DNA from: Sperchopsis tessellata
Taxonomy: Eukaryota > Arthropoda > Insecta > Coleoptera > Hydrophilidae
Length of the DNA: 32,394 bases
Assembly (NCBI GenBank): GCA_033557685.1
Contig: JAWQRN010000275.1
Location: forward strand, 1-32,394
Direction of reading: 5' to 3'
Positions 19,455-29,947 of this stretch are shown here, piece by piece. The translations under genes were made by a program, and so were the position numbers. The notes under the pieces were generated by a model. The model did not search any database. It saw only the letters and a program-made list of their open reading frames with translations, and was not told the DNA's origin. The stretch's first letter is position 1; each line of letters begins with the position of its first letter.

Positions 19455-20420
19455 TTGCAGACACGCTCACAATTGAAAACCGAAGGTTGCTTGTTGGCAT
19501 AAACTTCGAAAACCCCAGAGAAAGAAGTCCAAAGACTTTAAATCGCACGATCTAGGCGGCCAATGCAGGTCTCCCAAACGGGAGATTACACGACCAGGGA
19601 ATGTCTCATGCAATATTGCTAATGTGCCACGTGATATGTGGCAAGTGGCACCGTCCTGTTGGAACCACATGTCTTCGAGATCCATACCGTCCATTTGAGG
19701 CACAAAAAAAGTTGTTTTATCATGCACCGACACCGATCGCCATTGACTGTTTGTGATTCCCGGTAGCGTCTTCGAATGAAAATGGTCCAATGATGTCTGG
19801 TGCCCAAAATCCACACCAAACAGTGATAAGTTTGGGATGAGTTTCCTTCTCATGAAAAACATGTGGGGTTTCGTCACTCCAAATGCGGCAATTTTGCCTC
19901 TTTACGAAGTCATCAACATGAAAATGCTCGCTGATGATGATTTTGTTGGAAAACTCACCGTTCACTTGTTGTTGTTCAATGAACCAACTGACGAAGTCTC
20001 TTCGCTGTGTATGGTCGGTAGGCTTGAGTCAGTTGACATGTAGGCACGAAGACGCAAATATTTCGTGAGAATACGCTGCATAGTGCTTCTTGAAATGTTC
20101 AATTCTTGAGCACGATGCCGAATGGATGCTCCCGGACTCTCGGCTATATCCTGGCGAACAGCCGTGATGTTTTTTTTGCTAAACGACCTGGGCGAACATG
20201 TGTCGATGGTTTGACACCAGTAATCGACTCAGTCCCCTCGAATTTTTCGATTATTCTATTCACAGTTGATGCACTTGGAACATTTTGATTATCAAAAATT
20301 GGATGCAATTTGCGAATCGTAGCAGTCAAACCTTCACCATTTATAAATAATGTTTAACATTAAAAATTCGCTGTTGTATCAAATAGCGATCCATTTTTAA
20401 TAATGGCGGACATTCTACCA
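19455..20420 (-). mobile_element. mariner-like transposase, full-length but degenerate
   Basis: Read right to left. MSAIIKNGSLFDTTANF starts near 20412. It continues with VPSASTVNRIIEKFEGTES and a VRPGRLAKK segment, a decayed second HTH near 20140-20040, and IWSDETPH (first catalytic aspartate, near 19875). Further on come MWFQQDGATCH (second), FPGRVISRLGDLHWPPRSCD, and LDFFLWG (third). All three acidic positions appear present, but the reading needs several frames and crosses stops near 20350-20360 and around 19980. It lies in cyclin D intron 2. Confidence 0.88.
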
Positions 20421-21110
20421 TCGAACTGTCATAATGGTTTATCTGTCAAAGCACAACAGCAAAAATGTCGCCAAATTTAAATTTTCCGCTCTTGTTGGGA
20501 CATCTTTTGAATTCCACTTGTGTATCTTTTAGTAGGAACAAATCTAATCGGTAATTATTATTTTTAAAACAAATGTTAAATGATTACCAAATTATAATTT
20601 GTTTACAATTATCTACGAAGTACCGTACTTCACGCATCCACATTAATTTTCGTGACAAACCTCACAATTCTAATTTGCATATGTTGCTGATCGGATCGGA
20701 TTTTTGAAATGATTATCTCTGCTGGATTTAATCAGAAGTAAAATATTTTTTTTTTAATAAGTCTAATTTATGTTGATGGATGACCTCTGCCTGTATATAA
20801 TGTATATATGACGTGGTGGAAGTTGATATTTGCATGTTTCCTTTCCCAGAAGGCACCATTCAGACATGATTAGCAGTTACACATCTGTCTCCGACAGTAG
20901 AATGGTCCCAAGACAGCTTAATAGCCGTTTTACATCATTTTAATTCAATTGAATGTTCTTAAATTAGAACAAAAATAAACAAGCTTTACTACTGTAGTTT
21001 ATAAATAGAAATTTCGAACAATTTGCATTTGTGGAGACAGATATATTTACAAATAGGTACTATTTTTTAAAAAAATTCGATCCATTTTGGAAGTATTTTG
21101 TATATTAAAG
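20421..21110. other. cyclin D intron 2 spacer, nothing recognised
   Basis: The first 100 bp are probably the untranslated 5' part of the mariner just described. The remainder is AT-rich without a coding signal. Confidence 0.45.
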
Positions 21111-21119
21111 GGATTTCAA

Positions 21120-21345
21120 TTGGGTCGCCTGAACTTTGACAGTTGATTGTGGTTATGTTTGAGTTGACACCGCCGTCATTCTGCGACGTTTGTGTTCTGT
21201 CATAGCTGCCATTTGATCATGGAAAAATATACTATTCAACAACGCGTCGAAATTGTAAAAAATTTCTATTAAAATTCGTCCTCTGCTCGTCAAACGTTTC
21301 GCGAGCTACGTGGCATTTATGGTCGACATTTTCAAATAAACCACC
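21120..21345 (+). mobile_element. mariner-like fragment, 5' region and transposase N-terminus
   Basis: The start codon at 21220 opens MEKYTIQQRVEIVKNFY, a stop, then SSARQTFRELRGIYGRH, the N-terminal HTH of the same mariner family as 19455-20420 but on the opposite strand. Sequence stops matching near 21340, leaving only about 40 codons. About 100 bp of probable element 5' leader precede it. Confidence 0.8.
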
Positions 21346-22865
21346 TTTCCCCCTCATGGGAACATACTGTAACTTATCTAGCATCTAATAATTATGAATA
21401 CAAGCTTTAAATCAAAAATAACAACATATATATCGCCTATTTACTTTTATCCAAACTTTTGATTGAAATTCCACCCTCCCTCCACCCTTCTCATAGTTAC
21501 GTATCACATATAAATCTCGAACAATACTATTACGTAATAGACGAGACCCCTATATGCTTGGTTTGATGCAACAGGCTATAATTTTCTGAATCTAAAGGAA
21601 GTATGAGAAATTTGCACCCTACTGTAGAGGAGGGTACAATTCCGATACGGGACCCAGGACATTCACTCATCGTGATGTCACACAAGGGATAATTTCATTT
21701 AAAAGGATAGAACCGGAACCAGACTTCAAAAAAAAAGTTCCCATGCATAAGATATACATAATATTTCCCCTTTGTGTTAAATTTTGGTCTAAATATGCTT
21801 CCGTTATACCTGCTACTCAACAGAATCATTATTTCTGCTACAATTCATCTTGAAATTTGCATCATCCCTTTCTGTTATAGGTCGTGGTTATAAAGACTAC
21901 TACGAAAGAAACTTTCTCAAAACCCATTGTTAAGTCTCCGACAATAGATAAAGTGCCAGTAAGGAGAACGTTCAGTCTAGGGGCAAATATAACCGTATCT
22001 ATTGAATATTTTAACCCCAGATGAAGGCAATTTCTTCGCCCAGATGTAGACGGTGGTATATTCAGTCAATTTCTGAATGAACATAAAAAATAGTTACCAC
22101 GTGCTCTAAATATGGCAAACGGCTAGATAAATCGCTATTAAAATGCTATAGGTACCCCTTACTCAACAATTCTAATACACAAATAGAACCAAATTTATTT
22201 AAATTTTTCAAGTTTCATTCGTAGATATTGTAGGCAATTCCTCTTGTTTAATATTTTATTTAATATTTAATTTAATATTGGTTTTTCAGTCTCTTGCCCG
22301 ATGTATTTCATAAGTTCGTTGTTTCTGGTTACCCATATACGATGTAACCAAATTGTTTTTAGTAACTGATCATGTGTCTTCCGCTGTTAAAACACGTGCT
22401 ACAGCTACAGCGCGTATATGGTGATAGTTGGTTAGTCGATTTTAAAACTCATAGAGATCGTTACGCTGTCGGGCAACTATGCTATGCTATTTATTCATTT
22501 ATTCATTCCACGATTTTTCATAAACTATTTCTGATTATAATTTCAATCTTTAGGACTAAGACTATTTCTACAAGTTTCTATTTTTTTTTAAATAATTAGT
22601 AGAGTTCTGCTGCATTTATATATCATTATATTATTTTACCTTCAGTGTTTCTACATTTATTTTTTTGTATTTTAATACTTTCACGGTTAATTATATTTCC
22701 TTTTGACGTTACATCTATTTTATTATTTTTAATGTAAAACCAAAAATTTCAAATAACTGTAGAAATTAGTTGGTTTAGTGTCTTTAAGTTTTGCGTATGT
22801 TTAAATTCAGACGTGTTGTTACTCATAGCATTCGTACTTGGGATTCGATATGTGTATAGCGTGGA
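21346..22865. other. cyclin D intron 2 spacer, nothing recognised
   Basis: AT-rich with no persistent frame. A short TTTAATATT-type tandem lies at about 22245-22280. The open frame 22372-22599 has no recognised domain. Confidence 0.45.
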
Positions 22866-22869
22866 AATC

Positions 22870-23168
22870 AGGCCACTCTATATCATAGACGGTTACCTCA
22901 CCAAATTATACATGTTTCTAATTACTGTTTGGCTTATTTGTATCCTGTTTATTTATTAATAACTTAGTTCTGTATTTATATTTCATTTGGCGAATTAATA
23001 TACAGTTACCGTTGTGTCTGGTTCATTAGATGTCTTAAAATTCATCTTGCTTTTTTTTTAATTTAGTTCCATCGCTTCTCCACTCACGTATGTTCTTGGT
23101 AGTTAATATAGACACACACAATATATCTTTATGTGTCCTACTTCTGTATATTTCACTAGACGATTAAA
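22870..23168 (+). repeat. dispersed repeat, copy 1
   Basis: CACTCTATATCATAGACGGT at about 22873 and the later blocks ATGTCTTAAAATTCATCTTG, CTTCTCCACTCACGTA and ATATTTCACTAGACGA recur, diverged but in the same order, at 28238-28285 and 28985-29192. It ends about 200 bp before cyclin D exon 3. The family is unknown to me; it is non-coding. Confidence 0.65.
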
Positions 23169-23369
23169 CTATTTTTGTTTTCCGCCTGTCAAGCGTTTTT
23201 CGTATGAAAGGCCCTACACCTAGCTCGGGTCGTTTCAGCATATATGAACGCATGTAATTTAGCAAGTGGTCTGCAATTTTCTACGACCTAAAAGAGCCGT
23301 GCAGTGTTGCACGGATTAAGTCTAAAATTAAATTGAAAGTACTATGTGTGTTCTTTTTGTCTCTTACAG

Positions 23370-23526
23370 AGTTGGGAAATGTTGGTGTTGTCAAAACTCC
23401 AATGGAATGTTGCTGCGGTTACCGGTTTTGACTACGTGGATCACATTATCGAGAGGTGTTCTTGGGGCAACGAAAACAACCTTTTGAGGCGGCATGCTCA
23501 CACCTTGGTCTCCATTTGTTATACAG
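23370..23526 (+). CDS. CycD: cyclin D, exon 3 (end of first cyclin box)
   Basis: 157-nt exon: acceptor TCTCTTACAG ends at 23369, donor GTAAGG starts at 23527, leaving phase 1. It encodes SWEMLVLSKLQWNVAAVTGF, DYVDHIIERCSWGNENN and LLRRHAHTLVSICYT, the standard D-cyclin block around the LxKLxWN motif. The glutamate of SWE falls at residue 141, the other cyclin D1 position known for CDK contact. The product so far is 190 residues. The second cyclin fold and C-terminal tail (usually about 100 more residues) are not found downstream in this window. A mariner lies about 130 bp after the donor. Confidence 0.94.
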
Positions 23527-23649
23527 GTAAGGATTTATTTGTGAAAAATCAACCATAGCATGCTACATGCATATTAGTAGCACTGTACCCATAGTAATTT
23601 TCTTTATATAGGTAAGTCTCATTTTTTTTAAAATGTCTAACTGTATTTT

Positions 23650-24568
23650 CCCTTGGCACTTATTCCATGTGATCACCGTGGTTGTTTATAGGGAATTTTC
23701 TTCACAAAAAAGTATTCGGGATCACTTGAGAAAATATAGGTTATTAACTGAAGCAGATTTGCCTTTTTGAAGACCACCGAGAGAGTTTGAAGACGCCGAA
23801 TTGCAAGCATTGTTGGATGAGGATAACACTCGAACGCAACAACTCGTGGATCAATTAAATATGACACGAGAAGCCGTCTCCATACTTTTGAAAGCCACGG
23901 GAAAGATCCAGAAGGTGGGAAAATGGGTTCTACATGAACTGAATGGAAGACATCAGGAAAACCGAAAAACCACATGCGAAATGCTGCTCGCCAGGTACAA
24001 AAGAAAATCATTTCTCCATCGACTGCAAGGCCAAATCGCTATGGACGGAAGACAATGCTCTGTTTGGTGGGATCAGAAGGGTGTTATCTATTATGAGCTT
24101 CTAAAACCTAGCGGAACCGTTAATTCTGAACGCTACCGACAACAAATGTTCAACATCAAAAGAGGCAACACAAAGTGATTTTGCTACATGAAAATGCACC
24201 ATCGCACACAGCAAAACCGGTCAAGGAAACGATTGAGGCGTTTAGTTGGCAAATACTTTCGCACGCGGCTTATTCACCAGACTTGGCTCCATCCGATTAC
24301 TAGTTATTTACATCGATGGTACACGCACTTGCTGAGCAACGCTTCACTTCTTACAAAAACGTACGAAAATACCTTGATGATTGGTTTGCCTCAAAAGAGC
24401 AACAGTTTTTTTGGCGTGGCATCCACAAATTGCCAGAGAGATGGGAAAAATGTGTAGCTAACGATGGGCAATACTTTGAATAAAATATTTTTTACCATTT
24501 TCATATAATAAATGTGTATTTTCTATAAAAAAATTCCGGTTTCATATTTACAGACCTGGTAATACTTA
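23650..24568 (+). mobile_element. mauritiana/cecropia-type mariner, 5'-truncated and broken
   Basis: Open frame 23801-24178 encodes ALLDEDNTRTQQLVDQL, a TREAVSILLKA HTH, IQKVGKWVLHEL, ARYKRKSFLHR, then after a deletion that removes the first catalytic aspartate (usually in GDEKW), WWDQKGVIYYELLKPS. A frameshift near 24165 leads to VILLHENAPSHTAKPVKE, where the second catalytic aspartate (HDNA) is now glutamate. YSPDLAPSDY keeps the third. The C-terminal ALAEQRFTSY, FFWRGIHKLPERWEK and DGQYFE stop near 24480. The right end near 24540-24566 (TTCCGGTTTCATATTTACAG) has the form of a mariner terminal repeat; no left end was found. Confidence 0.9.
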
Positions 24569-24569
24569 T

Positions 24570-24985
24570 GTCAATAAAAAAAAAGGAAAATTATTATAGA
24601 CTTTCTAGCAAGGGATCGACGTAAGACTATTATACAGAAAATATCGATAGTTGATTTTGGATATTTACATAGGAAAGTAAAGAATTATACTACTCATAGT
24701 ACATATATAGCAAGAATTGAGCAAAATATAACTTGCTTAGGTTGTCCCTCTACAGCACCCTCTTTGGTTTATAGGCAAAGCTAAAATGGCAGATTTCTAT
24801 ATTATCAAACATTTACAATTAACCTTTTGTGTTAAAATTTAAAGTGACGTTTTTGTTAAATTTGTGCAAAAGATGAGTCTAGAAAATATAAATCTTCGCA
24901 CACGACATTTTTAAAATCTACGTTGTCTGTATTTTTAAGATTTACAACTTTTAAACCTCTTACGTGGCGTATTTTGGTATTAAAT
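24570..24985. other. spacer, nothing recognised
   Basis: AT-rich DNA between the mariner and a possible MITE. Searched for the next cyclin D exon and for the next Mcm2 exon on the other strand; neither was recognised. Confidence 0.45.
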
Positions 24986-24989
24986 TCGT

Positions 24990-25208
24990 GGCCTACTTCA
25001 GACCAGCGTTTACACCGATAAGAAATTATTTAGATAAGGTACATATGCGTTATTTACGTTACCTATTGTAGGTCATGCCAAGCAAAAAGCTGACCTGACC
25101 TAATATAGGTTATGGACTAAATAAGGTGTTTACACCGCTTGATCTAAATCATATAGGTCAGATATAGGTTATAGGTACCGGCCCAAACCGCCAGTGTATA
25201 CAAGGCCA
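24990..25208. repeat. possible MITE (PIF/Harbinger-like ends)
   Basis: The right end, read inward, is GGCCTTGTATACACTGGCGG; the left end is GGCCTACTTCAGACCAGCG, a partial match. Internally GTTTACACCG occurs twice and AGGTYAKATATAGGT-like phrases repeat. No 3-bp target duplication is visible, so this is tentative. Confidence 0.3.
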
Positions 25209-25439
25209 ATGATTGCAGAGATTTAAAAAAAACCACTTTCAATAATTTACATCCTTACTTTGTAAATGCGTATATATCCTAATAAATGGAAACTAGCAAA
25301 AATATATCTTTTATTAAAATGTGGTAAGTCAGATGAAATAACATATTATCAACAATTAGCATATTATCCAACCTCTCGAAATGTTTATCTATTACATATA
25401 GATCTTTGTATTTTAACATCAGTGGTGGCATAGCATAGT

Positions 25440-26095
25440 TTCATGACCAAAAAAACGACTACTACTACTAATCTGTATAACCTTGTGCAATATACATTGG
25501 ATGCCTTTCACAGAGATTTGCAAAATTATTAGAATCATGGAATCAAGTTAAGGATTGTTTAAATTTTTTAAAGAATACCTGTATGGTAAGAAGCAATACG
25601 TGGTCCATGGTGACCTTACCTCTCTAGTGTGTTTTGTGTAAAAAGTGGTATACCTCAGAAATTTAACTGGGGGCCTCTGTTATTCTTAATGTTCATAGAT
25701 CATATTTATAACTTGATGTACTTTTGTTTCCTGATAATGTAAAGACCATTTAAAATATTTTCTGATTGCGTGCTGTTGCAGAGGGATATGTATGTGTTAT
25801 GTATGTGATCTCTTATAAATCATTTAAGCTTTAATATCACTTAGTAAAAAGGATTTTGTTTTATATCAATATATGATGAATGATTCGTTACTGGTGAGAG
25901 TGAACAAAGTCATAGACTTAGGTGCAATATTTAATACCAAATTGGCATTTGATGATCATATTGTGCATCAAATATTCCAAAGAATGGGATGCACATCAAC
26001 ATTATTTGACTGTAAAACGATTATTATTATTATAAGTTATTTTTAATCTTGCTAGTATTAACAAAGATTGCAAATAAAATGGATAAAATAAATAC
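25440..26095 (+). mobile_element. LINE fragment (I/Jockey-like RT), highly decayed
   Basis: The readable core is KKQYVVHGDLTSLV near 25590 and VKSGIPQKFNWGPLLFLMFI (about 25640-25700), followed by DHIYNLM. This is the palm block usually written GIPQGSxLGPLLFLxFIND. A frame change follows and the catalytic FADD motif is not intact. Downstream, LGxIFNTKLAFDDHI-like sequence near 25920-25970 fits the IGVxxDxKLxFxxHI block. It lies in the gap between the cyclin D and Mcm2 exons. Confidence 0.72.
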
Positions 26096-26796
26096 ATATT
26101 TAAGCAGGACATATTTCCAAACCAGTTTGAGTTCAAATAATCTATTTTTATGTATGTTGACTGCTGTGTGACAGCGGTGTCTACATCACCCCCCCCCCTC
26201 CCCTATTTCAACAAAATAGAACTGCTGACTGTTAGGTTTCAACAGAATTCTAAGGTCAATAGTATATGACAGTATATTTGGTTTACTACTGCTGTAATAC
26301 TCCACTGCCGTTAAAAAAATAATATAAAAAAAATGCAATAATGATCAAAAAACTTGATTATCTATCAAAATGATTATATATTATTGCCATACGTGCACAT
26401 CTCTTTATATTATTTGATTGTTTGATCCATTTATCAATAAAACCTGGGTGCAAATTGTTTTAAATTTTAAAAGTCCAATTAGTTAACTTATAATCACTTA
26501 AAAATAGAATCTTTTCATAACAAGTTTACATATTTGATTCCATATCCAACACTTTAACAGCTATGCTAGGCAATTTAATTTAAAATTATTTCTGCTAGTG
26601 TTAACATTTCGGTTAAGTAATAGTGCTACAAGAGAATTTTATAAAAACTGTATAGTTTCTATAATGAATTATTAAATAATTAATAGATTTTGGCCTAGAT
26701 GAATTTAGACAATTAAATAAGAATTATCAACCATGCATCAGTCTCAAAAGTATTGGGTTAATACTAATTATATCAATGTTTATGAAGAATACTTAC
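26096..26796. other. spacer left of the last visible Mcm2 exon, nothing recognised
   Basis: AT-rich, with a C-run (about 26190-26200). If the gene order is simple, this should be an Mcm2 intron or 3' end, but no further Mcm2 coding sequence was recognised on the minus strand. Confidence 0.45.
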
Positions 26797-26979
26797 TTGT
26801 CTCATAGTCTTCATTACGCTATATTTCTGAGTTTCTACAAAGCTTTCAAGCATCATCCTTACTGCCATATTAACATCATCTTCTTGCACGTATTCTCTAA
26901 GATGCATACGTGCATGAGCTTCTGCCATCCGTATAATACTTTCTATATGACGAACTGTAATTGGTAACGATCCTGTTGC
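26797..26979 (-). CDS. Mcm2: MCM2 replicative helicase subunit, C-terminal exon
   Basis: 61 codons, phase 0 on both sides: acceptor AATTTTAG at 26987-26980 and donor GTAAGT at 26796-26791, minus strand. It encodes ATGSLPITVRHIESIIRMAE, AHARMHLREYVQEDDVNMAV, RMMLESFVETQKYSVM and KTMRQ. PITVRHIES with the following R is the sensor-2 region of the MCM AAA+ domain and RMAEAHARMHL is typical of MCM2. The reading is uninterrupted. MCM2 normally continues for roughly another 100 residues (winged helix); that exon was not found to the left. Confidence 0.94.
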
Positions 26980-27700
26980 CTAAAATTCAAAATTATTTTC
27001 AGCAAGTAATTGAAATTAAGTTTACTATTTGTTAATCTAATATATCAAAATTATTTGAATTTTAAGTGTACTAATCCCTGAAATGAGTATTAGGTATATG
27101 ATATGCTCAATAATGACGTAGTTACAATGTTGATTGAACACAAATATTACTTCGTAAACTCAATAAAATATTTTTATTATATCATGCTAGTGAGAACTTT
27201 TTATCGTGTATCTTAAGTTATTCCTGTCAGTTTTGACATTGTCAGAATTATACTTCAAAAATATCATTATGCGAGTATTTTAGAGTATGTTCATACTTAA
27301 TAGATTCATTAAAAAAATCAGGAAGGTGAAATTGTGGTTGATAAACAACAATTTTATTTATTACATTAATTTCTTGTCAATATTTTAAATTAATACTACT
27401 TGGTAGTAAACTAATTTAGCTGACAGTTGTCGAAAATTTAAGTATATATAAACAACTATTATTGTTATAGGTAAATTTAAAAAGATAAATTTGAAGATAT
27501 CTTTGAAATAGGACCCTTTCTTGGCGTAATTATGATTATGACACATCTAAACCAGAACTGAATGTACTACTGATGTATTTTCTCAAGCAGGCATTTTACA
27601 AATTCTTCGATTCTTCCTTGTTCCATTTGTGCCCTCCACCGTCATAACAGCCAACAGTGAAAAGTAAAAAATGTAATGGACTACATAAAGCAACAATGTA
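26980..27700. other. Mcm2 large intron, left part, nothing recognised
   Basis: AT-rich intron sequence without coding signal on either strand. Confidence 0.5.
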
Positions 27701-27719
27701 GTGAACTGTACTATTTTAA

Positions 27720-27840
27720 TAGGAAGCAACAAATGTAGTGAACTATTTATACCCATAGATGATACAATTGATTTCAAGAGCAGAGTACAGTGGAAATGTA
27801 ATCCACAAAAGCCCACCAAATGGACAATTTCAATCTAGTA
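27720..27840 (+). mobile_element. piggyBac-like transposase fragment
   Basis: Around 27750-27833 the plus strand reads IDDTIDFKSRVQWKCNPQKP then TKWTISI and a stop. This resembles the piggyBac transposase segment with an (V/L)DE...FKGR...Y.PxKPxKWGIK pattern. Only about 28 codons align and the catalytic acidic residues cannot be verified, so this is tentative. It lies antisense within the Mcm2 intron. Confidence 0.45.
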
Positions 27841-28237
27841 TGACTGCAAAACAAGGTAGTAGGTGTACGTTTGAAAAATATTATACATTGAAAACATATC
27901 GAGAATAACATAAGTTTTGAACGTATCTGTTATGAGTAGATTTGCAGTTATAGTAAAATAGTAAAAAGGTAAAGCCTGTGACTTGACAGGAATCATCAGC
28001 GAGAGGAAGTGAGGAAGTCTGCCCACTCTGGAGTCGACAATGCTGTCAACAGTACGTTTGCAGCCGGCACCATTCAAAATCAACAAAAGACGAACAGAAA
28101 TCTCTGGTTAGAGAAAGATAGTAGAATTAGAAGACAACCTTCACACCGAAGAAATGCAACGTGCAACGGTTCCAGTTTTAGACGGTAGGACTCGGGCGGG
28201 GATCTTATGTAAGATTTCCCAACCTCCTTAAAAAAGG
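27841..28237. other. Mcm2 intron, unassigned repeat-like DNA
   Basis: 27960-28210 is GC-richer than its surroundings and has frames on both strands (27835-28086 minus; about 27990-28180 plus) without a known domain. It may be the remainder of the piggyBac-like copy. Confidence 0.35.
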
Positions 28238-28285
28238 TCACTCTATGTCTCATAGACGGTTACCCCACCAAACCATAGACATTTC
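28238..28285 (+). repeat. dispersed repeat, copy 2, 5' part
   Basis: CACTCTATGTCTCATAGACG followed by GTTACCCCACCAAACC matches 22873-22912. The rest of copy 2 resumes about 700 bp later, so this copy seems interrupted or internally expanded. Confidence 0.6.
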
Positions 28286-28984
28286 TTTGACGGAGAATTG
28301 ACGAATAGTGTGTTAATTGGACACGTACTTTTAGTTCAATACCTATTATCAATTTGTTATGTTATCACCAACCATCACACATTTAAATAATTAAAGGTAG
28401 CCCGTATACATTATTGGTGTTGTCAATACATTTTGGTAGCTACATTTTACAACAGAGGAGGAGTGTAAAGAAGAAGTTTTCTGAAGTTAACAGCAAAGCT
28501 CTATTAGAAGTCTTTCATGATCTATTCTTAATATATCCTCAATGTCCATTTTATTCTGTCCATATTATCTACAAAACACCTTAAAAATATTACTTAAAAA
28601 ATTTATTTGATTCGACATATTGAAATTATTATGTTTCCTTGTATTGGAGTATTATAAACTTTCTTAATCGTTTTAACTGAAATTATTTGTTTATGTTTGC
28701 ATACTGTTAATCATCCATCTTAGTGATTATGCTTTTCATTTTCATTTACATTCTTTTGTTGACCATAGCTCACTGCAAGTCTGCCGATACAATACAGCAA
28801 GCTTTCTATTGTTTTCTTAGATTGATTTTGGGCGATAGCTACCAGGACTGCAAGTCAGCTGGTATAATAGAGCTTCATCATCATACAAGTCCATATTTTT
28901 CTGAGGGTTTTAACTCGTCTACAAATAAACCCTGTGTTGGACGCAAAATTGTTTCTTGTCATATTTTATCATGTTTTTTTACGG
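28286..28984. other. Mcm2 intron, unassigned
   Basis: AT-rich. A short imperfect direct repeat (ATAGCTCACTGCAAGTCTGC and, about 75 bp later, ATAGCTACCAGGACTGCAAG) lies at 28767-28865. The open frame 28723-29022 has no recognised domain. Confidence 0.4.
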
Positions 28985-29192
28985 GACGCTGTTCTGTATT
29001 TATGTTTTGTTTAATGAAATAGCATCCAGTTACAACTGTGTATCTATCTGTTCCAATAGATATCTTAAATTTCATCTTGTTCTTTTTTTTAATTCCACCA
29101 TTTCTCCACTTCACGTACATTCTTGAGTTACTACACATCCAATATTTCTTTAAGGGTCCTGCTTCTGTATTTTTCACTAGACGATCTTTCTT
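28985..29192 (+). repeat. dispersed repeat, copy 2, 3' part
   Basis: Blocks AGATATCTTAAATTTCATCT, a poly-T, CATTTCTCCACTTCACGTAC and TTTTTCACTAGACGAT match the end of copy 1 (22975-23168) in order and orientation. The overlapping minus-strand frame 28959-29258 is incidental. Confidence 0.65.
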
Positions 29193-29322
29193 CATAGAGA
29201 AGAACCCACCCTTGTAAAAAAAGTAAGAACTCTTGCACATGTTTAAAGAGGATTTCACAAGTGTTCCAATGGGCTTTACTAATTCAGGATAGATGATTTA
29301 AGGGTTTTACCAATGTACTTAC

Positions 29323-29530
29323 CAAAGATTCTTGACGTAATTGAGAATAAATGTTAGCCACTTTGTCTTGATCCATGTTTTGAAGTTTTGGATGAATATT
29401 TTCTCTAGCATAAACAAGGTATTTTTTGAGCATTTCTTGAGGGATTTGAAGTTCATTATCAACTTCACCAAGCTCTTCTTCTTCAGATTTCTTTGATGGG
29501 TGGTGACGAACATGGGAATTAACTACAAAT
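29323..29530 (-). CDS. Mcm2: MCM2, exon after the arginine finger
   Basis: 208-nt minus-strand exon; acceptor TTTTTTAG ends at 29531 and donor GTAAGT starts at 29322. It begins with one base completing the arginine codon split with the previous exon and ends in phase 0. It encodes FVVNSHVRHHP, an acidic loop KKSEEEELGEVDNE, LQIPQEMLKKYLVYARENIH and PKLQNMDQDKVANIYSQLRQ then ESL. This is the MCM2 segment between the arginine finger and sensor 2. It is uninterrupted and spliced to 26979 across a 2343-bp intron. Confidence 0.95.
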
Positions 29531-29586
29531 CTAAAAAAGATGAAAGAATAATTTTGAAATTGGAAAAAATTACATTTATAACTTAC
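29531..29586 (-). other. Mcm2 short intron (56 bp)
   Basis: Starts GTAAGT, ends AG, AT-rich, and interrupts a codon after its second base. Its size is close to the minimum usual for insect introns. Confidence 0.9.
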
Positions 29587-29843
29587 CGTGCTAAATGCTG
29601 ATCTTGTATAGGGTCAACTTCATCTCGTACAACACATAAAATATCAAAACGTGACAGTATGGGATCAGATAAATTAACATTCTCTGCAAAAGTCATACTA
29701 GCATCATATCTACCTCCTATAGGATTAGAAGCTGCAATAACTGAACATCTAGCTTGAAGACTGGTAACAATCCCAGCTTTGGAAATTGAAATAGACTGCT
29801 GCTCCATAGCTTCATGGATTGATGTTCTATCTTGATCATTCAT
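29587..29843 (-). CDS. Mcm2: MCM2, AAA+ exon with sensor 1 and arginine finger
   Basis: 257-nt minus-strand exon, acceptor CTATTTTAG ending at 29844, donor GTAAGT from 29586. It encodes MNDQDRTSIHEAMEQQSISI, SKAGIVTSLQARCSVIAASN, PIGGRYDASMTFAENVNLSD and PILSRFDILCVVRDEVDPIQ. MNDQDR follows Walker B in MCM2, so the DEFDK motif must be at the end of the exon upstream (right, outside the recognised part). AASNP is the sensor-1 asparagine and PILSRFD the arginine finger. MCM2 is one of six subunits of the Mcm2-7 helicase, which unwinds DNA at replication forks. Upstream exons were not found before the window edge. Confidence 0.96.
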
Positions 29844-29945
29844 CTAAAATAGGAATTATACCAATTATTTTATCTGCAAACTTTCTTTAAACAAATAATA
29901 AGCATAATAAGTAACAACGTATTATTGTCATTTAATTTTTAGCAA
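29844..29945. other. Mcm2 intron, acceptor-proximal part
   Basis: Pyrimidine-rich on the minus strand just before the 29844 acceptor; otherwise nothing recognised. Confidence 0.5.
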
Positions 29946-29947
29946 AA

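Noticed and set aside
19837..20288. Two plus-strand open frames
   Set aside because: Both are antisense shadows of the minus-strand mariner transposase.
28959..29258. 99-codon minus-strand frame directly next to an Mcm2 exon, as an extra Mcm2 exon
   Set aside because: It is lysine-rich, has no MCM similarity, overlaps the dispersed repeat, and the exons at 29323 and 26979 already join in phase with continuous MCM2 sequence.
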